Assembly (NCBI GenBank): GCA_964586225.1
Contig: CAZPHD010000002.1
Location: 62,001 to 126,000, forward strand
Reading direction: 5' to 3'
DNA length: 64,000 nucleotides
From: JANJUB01 sp964586225
Lineage (GTDB): Bacteria; Armatimonadota; Fimbriimonadia; Fimbriimonadales; Fimbriimonadaceae
Position 1 is the first letter of the stretch. Every line of letters starts with the position of its first letter. Of the stretch, positions 41,836 through 49,506 are shown one piece after another. Under the pieces are notes generated by a model that saw only the letters and a program-made list of their open reading frames with translations, was not told where the DNA came from and ran no database searches. Position numbers and translations under genes: made by a program.

Positions 41836-43490
41836 ACGAGTTCTTGGATCTTGCGCTACGAGCAACGCTCTTGCTCGCAGTGGCTTTTGTGGGTTGGCTG
41901 ATCTTGAGCAGCCAGTCTGCCCAGGCGCGATCCGCTTGGCTTCGAGCAGCGATCCTGGGACTGGTTGCCTTGCCCGCATGGATTGTGGCCGGGCCGCAGT
42001 TTCACTTCGAAGTTCCCTGGGTTGAAAAGCCATCGCCTACGCTGGTATCGAGTTGGGAAGCCACACCTGTCGTCGTTGTGAATGATCCCTTCAACTGGAG
42101 TTGGCTCTGGGCCGTCGTGGCCGGATTGCTTGCCGTACGGATGACGCTCGGCGGTCTTGCTCTCGCGCGCATGTGGTCCCATGCCCGCGCCGCTGATGAT
42201 GATTTGACCGATGAGTTGTACCAGGCCCTTGCACGGCTCGACGTATCCCGCCCGGTCGATTTTCGCGTCGCTCAGGTCGGATCCCCGATGACCTTTGGAG
42301 TTCGCCGAGCCTGTGTGGTGGTGCCGGAGGACTTTGCGCGTTGGCCCGAAGCCCATCGTGAAGCTGCGCTCATGCACGAGGCGGCTCACATTCGACGCTT
42401 TGACTGCGGTTGGCAATGGCTCGCGACTTCCCTTCGGGCGCTTCTTTGGTGCCATCCACTCGTGTGGTGGCTCGCCCATGCCCTTCGTGACGAGGCCGAA
42501 CTCGCCGCCGATGAGCGCGTGGTCGCGGCCGGTATCGAAGCCACGGACTACGCTACAGCGCTGGTTGAGATTGCACGCACGAAGTCGCAAGGTAACGTTC
42601 CGATAGCGGGCACGGCGTTCATGCGTGAGGGTCAGCTTACGCGACGGGTGACCAGTGTGCTTCAAAGCCGACGGGGAGGGTTCTCCGCGGCAGGATCGCT
42701 GGGCCTGATGGCGGCAGCGATGGGGGTCGTGGTGGCGGTAGCTGGGCTGCGACCACAACTTCCGAAGGCTGATGTCCTCGTCGTTCGCGGCAAACCAACC
42801 CAAATCGCACTCAACGACGCACCTTCAGGGGATCTACTCCCCGCTGATGTTGACGACTTGGTCGTAACGACCGATGCAGGACTGGATCCGCTTCCCAACA
42901 TGAGCCAGCGCCGAGCCAGCGCACCAAAGATTGTGGTTCGCCAAACTCGGCCCGCAACCACGGTCGCTCCGGACGCACCCTCGAGCCAGTCCAAAACACG
43001 AATCGAAGCCACCATCGTGGACACAGACCCTCAGATGCGGGCCAGCACGACGGAAGTCTCGATCGTGCTGACTGACCCTGTAGCGGTCGCACCTAAAAGT
43101 GGCGACACTCGACGCGTCGTGGTGCTGACTACCGCTGAAGCTCCGAGCATGATGGCTGAACGGGGCACCCGCACGAGCCACGAAGTCTATGCTTTCCAGC
43201 CTGCAGAAGGCAAGGACTTGCGGGTTCAAGTCGGACCGCGCACACCGATGCCAACAATTCCGGACAACATTCCAGGTTGGACTGCCGCAGACCGCGAGGA
43301 GTTTAAGCGCTCGATGGAGACGCTTGAGCGAGATCTCATGTTCTTCTACGTTGACGAGAGGGTGTCCGAGAAGGCGCGCAAGTCGATGGAGGAAGCCCTC
43401 CGCCTGGCCGAACTTGCACAGTTGGCCGAGCTTGCGGCTCGCAATCGCTCCCTTGCCCCGCCGCCTCCCGCCTCAACTCCAGGGAACTAG
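41832..43490 (+). CDS. M56-family (BlaR1/MecR1-like) membrane metalloprotease
   Basis: 552 aa. N-terminal four-helix membrane part with the M56 zinc site HEAAH at residues 182-186 (ALMHEAAHIRRFDCGWQWLA), followed by LRDEAELAADERVV. A further helix at about 290-310. There is no penicillin-binding domain: the C-terminal 240 residues are low complexity, rich in Pro, Ala and Ser with charged segments, ending in a helical part (FKRSMETLERDLMFFYVDER). It should cleave the BlaI partner in response to an unknown signal. Confidence 0.88.
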   Translation: MNEFLDLALRATLLLAVAFVGWLILSSQSAQARSAWLRAAILGLVALPAWIVAGPQFHFEVPWVEKPSPTLVSSWEATPVVVVNDPFNWSWLWAVVAGLLAVRMTLGGLALARMWSHARAADDDLTDELYQALARLDVSRPVDFRVAQVGSPMTFGVRRACVVVPEDFARWPEAHREAALMHEAAHIRRFDCGWQWLATSLRALLWCHPLVWWLAHALRDEAELAADERVVAAGIEATDYATALVEIARTKSQGNVPIAGTAFMREGQLTRRVTSVLQSRRGGFSAAGSLGLMAAAMGVVVAVAGLRPQLPKADVLVVRGKPTQIALNDAPSGDLLPADVDDLVVTTDAGLDPLPNMSQRRASAPKIVVRQTRPATTVAPDAPSSQSKTRIEATIVDTDPQMRASTTEVSIVLTDPVAVAPKSGDTRRVVVLTTAEAPSMMAERGTRTSHEVYAFQPAEGKDLRVQVGPRTPMPTIPDNIPGWTAADREEFKRSMETLERDLMFFYVDERVSEKARKSMEEALRLAELAQLAELAARNRSLAPPPPASTPGN

Positions 43491-43500
43491 CAAAAACAAG

Positions 43501-43520
43501 AGCCCCGCTTTTGCGGGGCT
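43501..43520. terminator. Bidirectional terminator
   Basis: AGCCCCGC-TTTT-GCGGGGCT, perfect 8-bp stem, between the convergent M56 and ftsZ genes. Confidence 0.85.
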
Positions 43521-43546
43521 TGAGGTTGGACCAGCGGTCAGTAAGA

Positions 43547-44677
43547 CTAGTCTCCGCCGAGCTTCTGCCGGCGAAGGAACGTTGGGATATCCAGGTCGAT
43601 CTCATCGAGCTGGATCGGCGCGGCCGCCTGAGCCGAGGCTGACCCCGACTGAGCAGACGTCGCAGCCGATCCGGTGGCGGGCGCACTGAAGAACACGTCA
43701 TCTGCGCCGAGGGTTCGCCCCCGCGCCGATTCCATGCCCGCCGCGAGCAAGGTGATCTTCACCTCGTTCTGAGGCGTCTCCCGCAACACGTGGCCCATGA
43801 TGATGTCGGCATCTTCGAGGTCGGCGAACTGGATGATGTACTCCATCGCCTCGTGGGCCTCGCCGATGCTGAAGTCGTCTCCTGCAGAGATGTTCACGAG
43901 CAGGCGGGTTGCGCCTTGGATCGTCGTCTCCAGGAGCGGGCTATTCGCGGCGGCCTGGGCGGCGATTCGCGCGCGCTGATCGCCGATGCCGGTGCCGAGA
44001 CCCATCATCGCAACTCCCGCGTTCGACATGACGCTACGTACGTCGGCGAAGTCGACATTGATGATGCCGGGGAACAGGATGATGTCGCTGATGCCTTGCA
44101 CGCCCTGGCGAAGGACGTCATCGGCGGCGGCGAACGCTTCTTGCATCGTCGTCTTGCGCTCGACCACGCTGAGCAGCCGATCGTTCGGCACCGTGATCAG
44201 CGTGTCGACGTGCGTCTTCAGCCGCGCGGCACCTTCTTCGGCCTGGCGCTTGCGGCGCGGACCTTCGAAGAGGAACGGCTTGGTGACCACGCCGACGGTG
44301 AGGATGCCCATCCGACGGGCGATCTCCGCAACGACGGGTGCGCCGCCGGTACCCGTGCCGCCGCCCATACCGGCGGTGACAAAGACCATGTCGACGCCTT
44401 CGAGCTCGGCCTGAATCGCTTTCTCGGATTCGCGAGCGGCCGCTTCTCCAACGAGCGGCTCGCCGCCAGCGCCGAGGCCACGGGTGGCCTGTTCGCCGAT
44501 CTGAATCGTGGTTTCGGCAAGCGACTGCTCCAGCGCTTGCGCATCCGTGTTCAGGGCGATAAACGCGATGCCTTCGACGCCTTCCCGAATCATGCGGTTC
44601 ACCGCATTCTGGCCAGCGCCACCGACACCGATCACTTTGATCGTGGCTTGTGAATCAAACAAATTCTCCGAGCGCAT
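43547..44677 (-). CDS. ftsZ: Cell division protein FtsZ
   Basis: Tubulin-like GTPase forming the division ring. 376 aa from ATG 44677 (longer frames have no FtsZ similarity and cross the divergent promoter). Motifs: IKVIGVGGAGQNAVNRMI, NTDAQALEQS, VTAGMGGGTGTGGAPVVAEI (tubulin signature), DRLLSVVERKTTMQEAF, and GISDIILFPGIINVDFADVR. The C-terminal anchor peptide is DIPTFLRRQKL, after a short Ala/Ser/Gln-rich linker. No ftsA or ftsQ is beside it, so it stands outside the usual dcw cluster. Confidence 0.96.
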   Translation of the reverse strand: MRSENLFDSQATIKVIGVGGAGQNAVNRMIREGVEGIAFIALNTDAQALEQSLAETTIQIGEQATRGLGAGGEPLVGEAAARESEKAIQAELEGVDMVFVTAGMGGGTGTGGAPVVAEIARRMGILTVGVVTKPFLFEGPRRKRQAEEGAARLKTHVDTLITVPNDRLLSVVERKTTMQEAFAAADDVLRQGVQGISDIILFPGIINVDFADVRSVMSNAGVAMMGLGTGIGDQRARIAAQAAANSPLLETTIQGATRLLVNISAGDDFSIGEAHEAMEYIIQFADLEDADIIMGHVLRETPQNEVKITLLAAGMESARGRTLGADDVFFSAPATGSAATSAQSGSASAQAAAPIQLDEIDLDIPTFLRRQKLGGD

Positions 44678-44897
44678 CTGGTTCCAACCGGGCGCTTCGC
44701 GTGGACGCGAAAACCCATTGGTCAGGACGACGGAGACGCAAAGGAAAGCCGCGAGAACTTTTCCCCATCCGCATTGGGGACAACTTAACAACCGGGGTGA
44801 CGTTGGCGGTGGCGCGGCGCGTATAATGCCTTGGACGGTCAAGGATGATCGTTCCTCCGAGTCGAGGCCACTGTCGCCCTCGCAAGGGAATGCGAAC
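44678..44897. promoter_or_regulatory. Divergent intergenic region between ftsZ and the DUF433 gene
   Basis: 220 bp. It holds a TATAAT (44822-44827) on the + strand for the DUF433 gene, a dyad CCCCA-N7-TGGGG around 44763-44779, and an AAGGGA ribosome-binding site ahead of ATG 44898. The ftsZ promoter must be here too but I cannot point to it. Confidence 0.45.
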
Positions 44898-45410
44898 ATG
44901 TGGGCTAAGTTTGAACCTTGGCAGCTGCTTCAGCTGCAACGATTGGCCAAGCTCGATCCGGAGCGCGTTGAGAGCCTGATGAACACGCTGTTTCATCAGT
45001 ATCCTTCGCTGTTCTCCGATCTCGCGATCGCGGCGGTTGACCAAGAGCAGATGACGGTGGCGGAGTGCGCCGACCGATTGGGCGCCTCGGAGATGATCGT
45101 CGAAGAGCGGCTGGTGGAGTGGCGCCGGCGGATGATCACGGCTCCGGACACGGCTGTTGTCGTTCATGAAGGCAGCAAGTCGGTGGCGCGATTGGCCGAG
45201 GGACATATCTCGGTTTGGGAGCTGGTGCGTGAGTATCGCAAGGTGGGCACGCTTGAGGCGCTTCGCAGCTCATTCCCGGCGATTTCCGAGGTGGAGTTGG
45301 CGTCGGCTCTCCGCTATGCGCAGGAGCACCCCGAAGAGATCGAGGAGCAGATTCAGGCTTACGAGCAGATGCTGGCCATGCGCCGATCCGAGTATCCATT
45401 CGCGAGTTGA
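44898..45410 (+). CDS. DUF433 domain protein with N-terminal helix-turn-helix-like region
   Basis: 170 aa. N-terminal half is helical, with MTVAECADRLGASEMIVEER resembling a winged-helix or HTH. C-terminal half is DUF433-like: VARLAEGHISVWELVREYRK, then LRSSFPAISEVELASALRYA and EHPEEIEEQI. DUF433 occurs in VapB45-type antitoxins and in HTH proteins; there is no toxin gene beside it. Divergent from ftsZ. Function unknown. Confidence 0.7.
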   Translation: MWAKFEPWQLLQLQRLAKLDPERVESLMNTLFHQYPSLFSDLAIAAVDQEQMTVAECADRLGASEMIVEERLVEWRRRMITAPDTAVVVHEGSKSVARLAEGHISVWELVREYRKVGTLEALRSSFPAISEVELASALRYAQEHPEEIEEQIQAYEQMLAMRRSEYPFAS

Positions 45411-45442
45411 GATGTGCCAGTTTTGAGTTTTTTGGATTTTGT

Positions 45443-45471
45443 TTGGAATTTGAGAAAACTCGCGCTATCAT
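45443..45471 (+). promoter_or_regulatory. Promoter TTGGAA-N17-TATCAT with overlapping dyad
   Basis: A well-spaced -35/-10 pair in an AT-rich stretch before the four-gene cluster. A dyad GAGTTTT (45425-45431) / AAAACTC (45455-45461) straddles the -35 and could be an operator. Confidence 0.55.
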
Positions 45472-45483
45472 GATGTTGATGGG

Positions 45484-45910
45484 ATGACTCGCATGGCACT
45501 GGGGCTGATCTTCGGCGCATTTGCGATCAGTTGTGCCCCCCCCCCCCGACAAACAGCTCCTGACCAAGGGAGATGATGTCGCTTTGAAGTCGTGGGCGGT
45601 CGGCCAGGGTGCTTTGCCACATGACCCCTTCTTGGCGTTGCTGGCGGGAGACTGTTCCGATTGCACGGACTATCGCTCGCTCACGCGTGGACTGCCTTCC
45701 GACATCGTCTTAGTGTTTCGTGCTCCCGCACCGAGCAAGGTTAAGTTTCCGAGGAGCCACGCGGTCACCTTCGCCCCCTACGATATCTATGATCGGATGA
45801 ATCCCTTTGGGGTCTCCCGCCTTGCCTTGATCTCCGGCAGAGGGAAGATTATGGATATCCAATCGGTTGACGATTCGCCGAGCGCGTTCCTTCGGCGGTG
45901 TGATCAATGA
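45484..45910 (+). pseudogene. Lipoprotein gene broken in a 12-C tract (phase-variable or sequencing error)
   Basis: From ATG 45484 the frame gives an ideal lipoprotein signal, MTRMALGLIFGAFAISC, with the Cys at residue 17, then enters a run of 12 C (45536-45547) and stops after 30 codons. The next frame is open from the tract to 45910 and encodes about 120 residues of mature-like protein (DKQLLTKGDDVALKSWAVGQ at its start; CSDCTDYR; then ending FLRRCDQ). With 11 (or 14) C the two parts join into a lipoprotein of about 141 aa. Its TGA overlaps the ATG of the next gene, so the downstream half is the natural neighbour. Either slipped-strand phase variation or a miscalled homopolymer. Confidence 0.7.
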
Positions 45911-46476
45911 AGACGAGAGCCTTCACGATCGTCGAGATTCTCTGTGTAATCGCCATAATCGCATGCCTGGCCGCACTCTCGTTTCCGGCGTTCGCCAGAG
46001 CGCGACTTTCAGCGAGCGACGTGGTTTGCACCTCGAATCTTCGCCAGCTCTACATCGCGATCGAGCTCTACAGGCAAGATCACGAAGGAGGATGGCCCAA
46101 CCTCAATTCAACGGGCCTTCCAGACATCCATCATACGATGCGGATCGGAAGGCAAATGTATGGCGACCATGCGTGCAAGTGGGCTCCTTGGGGTCCCGTC
46201 AGTGCGCGATATCCCTATGTTTACTTCGGCCGATACGACCTGTTCATGGGTGCCCCCACGACGGTGGAGTTCGGTCTTTACTATTCACTCGTAGGCGATG
46301 CAGGGGTTCTGCTCGCCGACTTTAATCACAATGAGAAGGATATCCCTTGGATGGATGAGGACACGGTCATCAAGGCAAAAACGATGACAGTCGGTGGATC
46401 GTATCGGGTGTATCGCAGCAAGGGAAATTTCTTTCGCTTACCGGGACCCTTTTGGGAGGACTACGCAAAACCATGA
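45907..46476 (+). CDS. Prepilin-like protein with type IV pilin N-terminus
   Basis: 189 aa. The N-terminus is a class III/prepilin signal: MKTRAFTIVEILCVIAIIAC, with Ala rather than Gly before the Phe and the essential Glu5 (FTIVE). The helix is followed by NLRQLYIAIELYRQDHEG, as in pseudopilins and DUF1559-type proteins. The rest is beta-rich with no known family. ATGA overlaps at both ends place it in an operon with the lipoprotein and the Cys-rich secreted protein. PilC at 6612 belongs to the machine that could assemble it. Confidence 0.75.
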   Translation: MKTRAFTIVEILCVIAIIACLAALSFPAFARARLSASDVVCTSNLRQLYIAIELYRQDHEGGWPNLNSTGLPDIHHTMRIGRQMYGDHACKWAPWGPVSARYPYVYFGRYDLFMGAPTTVEFGLYYSLVGDAGVLLADFNHNEKDIPWMDEDTVIKAKTMTVGGSYRVYRSKGNFFRLPGPFWEDYAKP

Positions 46477-46838
46477 AACTACGAAACAGCTTGCAATGCG
46501 GACTTTGCATCGCGCTAACCTTCGGCCTTGGAGTCATTCACGTTCAGGCCGATGGGCAGGGTTGGTGCACCGAGAGTACGAGCGGCACACTTCCACCGGA
46601 ATACTACCTGGCCAGTCAGTCTGGCACGTGCGCGAGCCGACAAGTGTCCGGAAACCAATGGGAGTGTTGCCACAACTTCACCAAGGCCTACACGAATGGC
46701 TCAGGCGGCTGGGCGTACGTACAAGCAAAGGTGTACTCTTCCGGCAAGCGATGTTACAACGGAGCAACCTGGGCGGATGGCTCCTACAACGATGGCCCGC
46801 CTTGGTTAAACGTGATCAACTGTACAGCCTACCCATGA
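46473..46838 (+). CDS. Small secreted Cys-rich protein
   Basis: 121 aa. N-terminal signal peptide (MKLRNSLQCGLCIALTFGLG, cleavage likely after VQA). The mature part of about 95 residues has six Cys (WC, TC, ECC, RC, NC), rich in Gly, Asn, Tyr, Trp and Ser, and could form three disulfides. No known family. ATGA overlaps with both neighbours. Could be a secreted effector, a bacteriocin-like or a surface protein; I cannot say which. Confidence 0.6.
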   Translation: MKLRNSLQCGLCIALTFGLGVIHVQADGQGWCTESTSGTLPPEYYLASQSGTCASRQVSGNQWECCHNFTKAYTNGSGGWAYVQAKVYSSGKRCYNGATWADGSYNDGPPWLNVINCTAYP

Positions 46839-47476
46839 AGGGGATTTTCAAGGAACGGTTTCGCGAAGTCTTTCTCGTCGTCTGTGTCGTCGCGTTGGCC
46901 AGTTTAGTGCTTTGGAAGAATTGGCCCAGGTCACCCAAGCCCTACTTTGCGCAAGCTCAGAACGTGATAGAGGCGCTTCGGACAGGCGACTACGACAAGT
47001 TCGAAAAGGCGCTTGCGCGCAACACGCTAAGTGTACACCGACTTGACAGAGCGACGTTGAGGGCCGTGTTTAGCCACTACTTGTCGCCACTTTATAGTCA
47101 AGGGACGATACGACCCTATCGATTGAGTGAAAATCGGGAATTCGGCAATGGTTCTGCCATTTACTGGATGAAACTTCCGAACGCGAAAGAGGAAGTGAGG
47201 ATCGGGTGCACCGCCTTCTTTGACGGTAAGTCATCTCAAGTGTTTCTGGAGCACCTCATTATTGACTCATTTGCGATACAGGCTGCTCCGGATGGGATCC
47301 TGCACGTTGCTGGGGGATTGCAGATCAGGCGCTACGCGCCAAAGCTCGCGGCACTTGGCATGCATGGTGTCGCAACGACTCGAGAGGATGGGCCTTCTAG
47401 GTACTTCACGTGGGAGGAGTATGCGGCTGCATTTGATGCGATTGCTAAAGCCGACAAAGAGCGGGACACTAAGTGA
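46835..47476 (+). CDS. Single-pass membrane protein of unknown function
   Basis: 213 aa. N-terminal anchor (VFLVVCVVALASLVLW) then a periplasmic part starting AQNVIEALRTGDYDKFEKAL, the pattern of a small helical domain followed by beta-strands. It looks similar in layout to the protein at 58955-59680 (anchor, helical LEAIVSGKLSPLYEHLTERD, beta part), which could be a distant paralogue. Last gene of the ATGA-linked cluster. Confidence 0.6.
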   Translation: MKGIFKERFREVFLVVCVVALASLVLWKNWPRSPKPYFAQAQNVIEALRTGDYDKFEKALARNTLSVHRLDRATLRAVFSHYLSPLYSQGTIRPYRLSENREFGNGSAIYWMKLPNAKEEVRIGCTAFFDGKSSQVFLEHLIIDSFAIQAAPDGILHVAGGLQIRRYAPKLAALGMHGVATTREDGPSRYFTWEEYAAAFDAIAKADKERDTK

Positions 47477-47602
47477 ACCTCGCGTTCTGACTTCCGAGTG
47501 GCAGCACCTGAGAGGTTGTGCGACCAATCGAGCTCGGCTTGAGAGCCCCGCGACGTTCGGCTTGCCACACCACACATCAGCTCTCTCAGCCAAACTTGAC
47601 TC
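47477..47602. other. Intergenic 126 bp, nothing recognised
   Basis: No clear -10, hairpin or ORF. Ordinary GC returns here after the AT-richer cluster. Confidence 0.4.
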
Positions 47603-49481
47603 GTGGACACGCGCGATGCAATGAGTGCCTGGTTCGCCGGGCCGAAGGGTGAGAACGCCGAGTGGTTTGCCGACCTGCTGAGTCAGGTCACCTGGGATTA
47701 CTACTTCTGGCGGCGCAACTACTTTCCCGAGGACGGCGTGGTGATCGGAGCCAGCGAGCGACGGCGGCAAGATGAGTTCCGCGACCGCTTCGAAGATCGG
47801 CTCAACGAGCTCCTGGGACGCCTCAAGGCTGACTGTCCGTTCCACAGCCCCCGCTATGCGGGCCACATGATCGCCGAGCAGACGCTGCCCAGCATCGCCG
47901 GCTACTTCGCGGCGATGCTCTACAACCCAAACAACGTCGCCTACGAATCAGCGCCAGTCACGCTGGAACTCGAACTCGAGGCCGCCCGCATGATTTCGCG
48001 TATGCTCGGCCACGACGAGACGGCCTGGTCGCACCTCACGAGCGGCGGCACGATGGCAAACTTCGAAGCGCTCTGGATGGCGCGAAATGTCCAATATTTG
48101 CCGTTTATTCTTGATGAAATCCGTAGTAAGCGAGGGCTCAAGAGTGGTACGGCCAAGGTCGGCCTCTCGCCTGCGAAGACGCTCACCGAATTTGCTGAGT
48201 TGTATCGACAGACGGATGTCGCGCACGACCTGATGCAATCGCCCTACCTGGTCGCCGAACAAGGTGTGGCCGCGGTCGAAGCCAAGGTCGGCTCGCAGGG
48301 AGTGCTGCTCGTTCCGGAGACGCATCACTACTGCTTCAGCAAGGCGATGGACCTGCTCGGGTTGGGGCGTGCCCAACTCGTGCGGGTTCGAGTGGACTCG
48401 GATTTCCGGATGAGCGTGGCCGACCTGGACCAGAAGCTCGACGAACTTCAGCGCACCAGTCGCCATGCCTTGATGGTGGTGGCGGTCGTGGGGGCGACCG
48501 AGGAAGGGGCCGTTGACCCGGTCGATAAGATCGTCGCGCTGCGAACCCAACGCGAGCAAGCGGGCAAACCGTCGTTCTGGCTCCATGCCGATGCGGCCTA
48601 CGGTGGCTACCTGCGAACGGTCATCCTGCCCGAACGGATTGGCTTGGGTGAACCCGAGTCCGAAGTGATGGTCCGCGGCGAAGTCAGGCGGGTTACGCTC
48701 GAGCTGCCTGAGCATGAGGCGTGCAACGCGCTGGCTTGCCTGGGTGAGTGCGATAGCATCACCGTTGACCCCCACAAGCTGGGCTATGTGCCCTATCCGG
48801 CCGGAGCCGTCAGCTTTCGCAGCCGGGCGGTCAAGCCTCTCGCCCGCCAGCAGGCACCGTATCTCGAAGAGCATGCCGCCCGAGTTCAGGACGACGAGAC
48901 TTCCACCCAAATCGGCGTGTTCACGCTTGAGGGTAGCAAGCCCGGCGCAGCGGCCGCGGCGGTGTGGCTCAGCCACCAAGTGATTAATCTAGACGCGACC
49001 GGACACGGGGCACTCGTCCGCGACACCATCCGCAACGCTTGCGAACTCCACGCGCTCCTCGGCGCCTACAGCCGAAGGGGACGACCAGATCGAAGCGGTG
49101 CCGCTCTGCGCTCCCGGCGCCAACATCGTGTGCTACGCCTTTCGACCGCGCCGCGCCACCAACTTGGCGGAAATTAACTGGCTCAACAAGGCCCTGTATG
49201 ATCGTTACAGCTTGACCGGCGATGGGCGCACCGTCTACGACCAGCGCTTCTTTGTCAGCCGGACCACGATCGAGCCCAGCCGGTACGCGTCGGACACCGT
49301 CGCCGACTTCCTTCAACGGTTGGGAGTGAGCCAGGATGAATACGAGCGCCACAGCGTGTTCTTGCTTCGCTCGGTGCTCATGAACCCGTGGTACGGGGCG
49401 GCGAAAGCCCGTGGCCGGTTCTTCTTGAGCGATCTGGTCGCGGAACTGTTCTCAGCGGCGCGTCAAATCTCTGCGGAATGA
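47603..49481 (+). pseudogene. Tyrosine decarboxylase-like PLP enzyme, frameshifted near 49070
   Basis: Group II PLP decarboxylase. The first frame (47603 to about 49070) covers the N-terminal and PLP domain: FHSPRYAGHMIAEQTLPSIA, YNPNNVAYESAPVTLELELE, HLTSGGTMANFEALWMARNV, ETHHYCFSKAMDLLGLG, HADAAYGGYLRTVILP, and PLP Lys in DSITVDPHKLGYVPYPAGAV. The C-terminal domain (EAVPLCAPGANIVCYAFRPR, RTVYDQRFFVSRTTIEPSRY) continues in another frame from about 49075 to 49481. Removing one base near CAGCCGAAGGGG (49069-49080) restores an enzyme of about 625 aa, the TyrDC length. Either an authentic recent mutation or a sequence error. GTG start. Confidence 0.8.
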
Positions 49482-49494
49482 ACGCCAACGTTGA

Positions 49495-49500
49495 TAAACT
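49495..49500 (+). promoter_or_regulatory. -10-like box TAAACT, 6 nt before GTG 49507
   Basis: TAAACT then 6 nt then GTG; same box and spacing as at 59704. Supports the GTG start. Confidence 0.5.
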
Positions 49501-49506
49501 CCGCGC

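Noticed and set aside
43547..44899. Longer FtsZ start at 44899
   Set aside because: The extra 74 residues have no FtsZ similarity and would cross the divergent DUF433 promoter.
47948..48979. 343-codon minus-strand frame over the decarboxylase gene
   Set aside because: The plus strand has clear PLP-enzyme motifs throughout; the minus frame has none.
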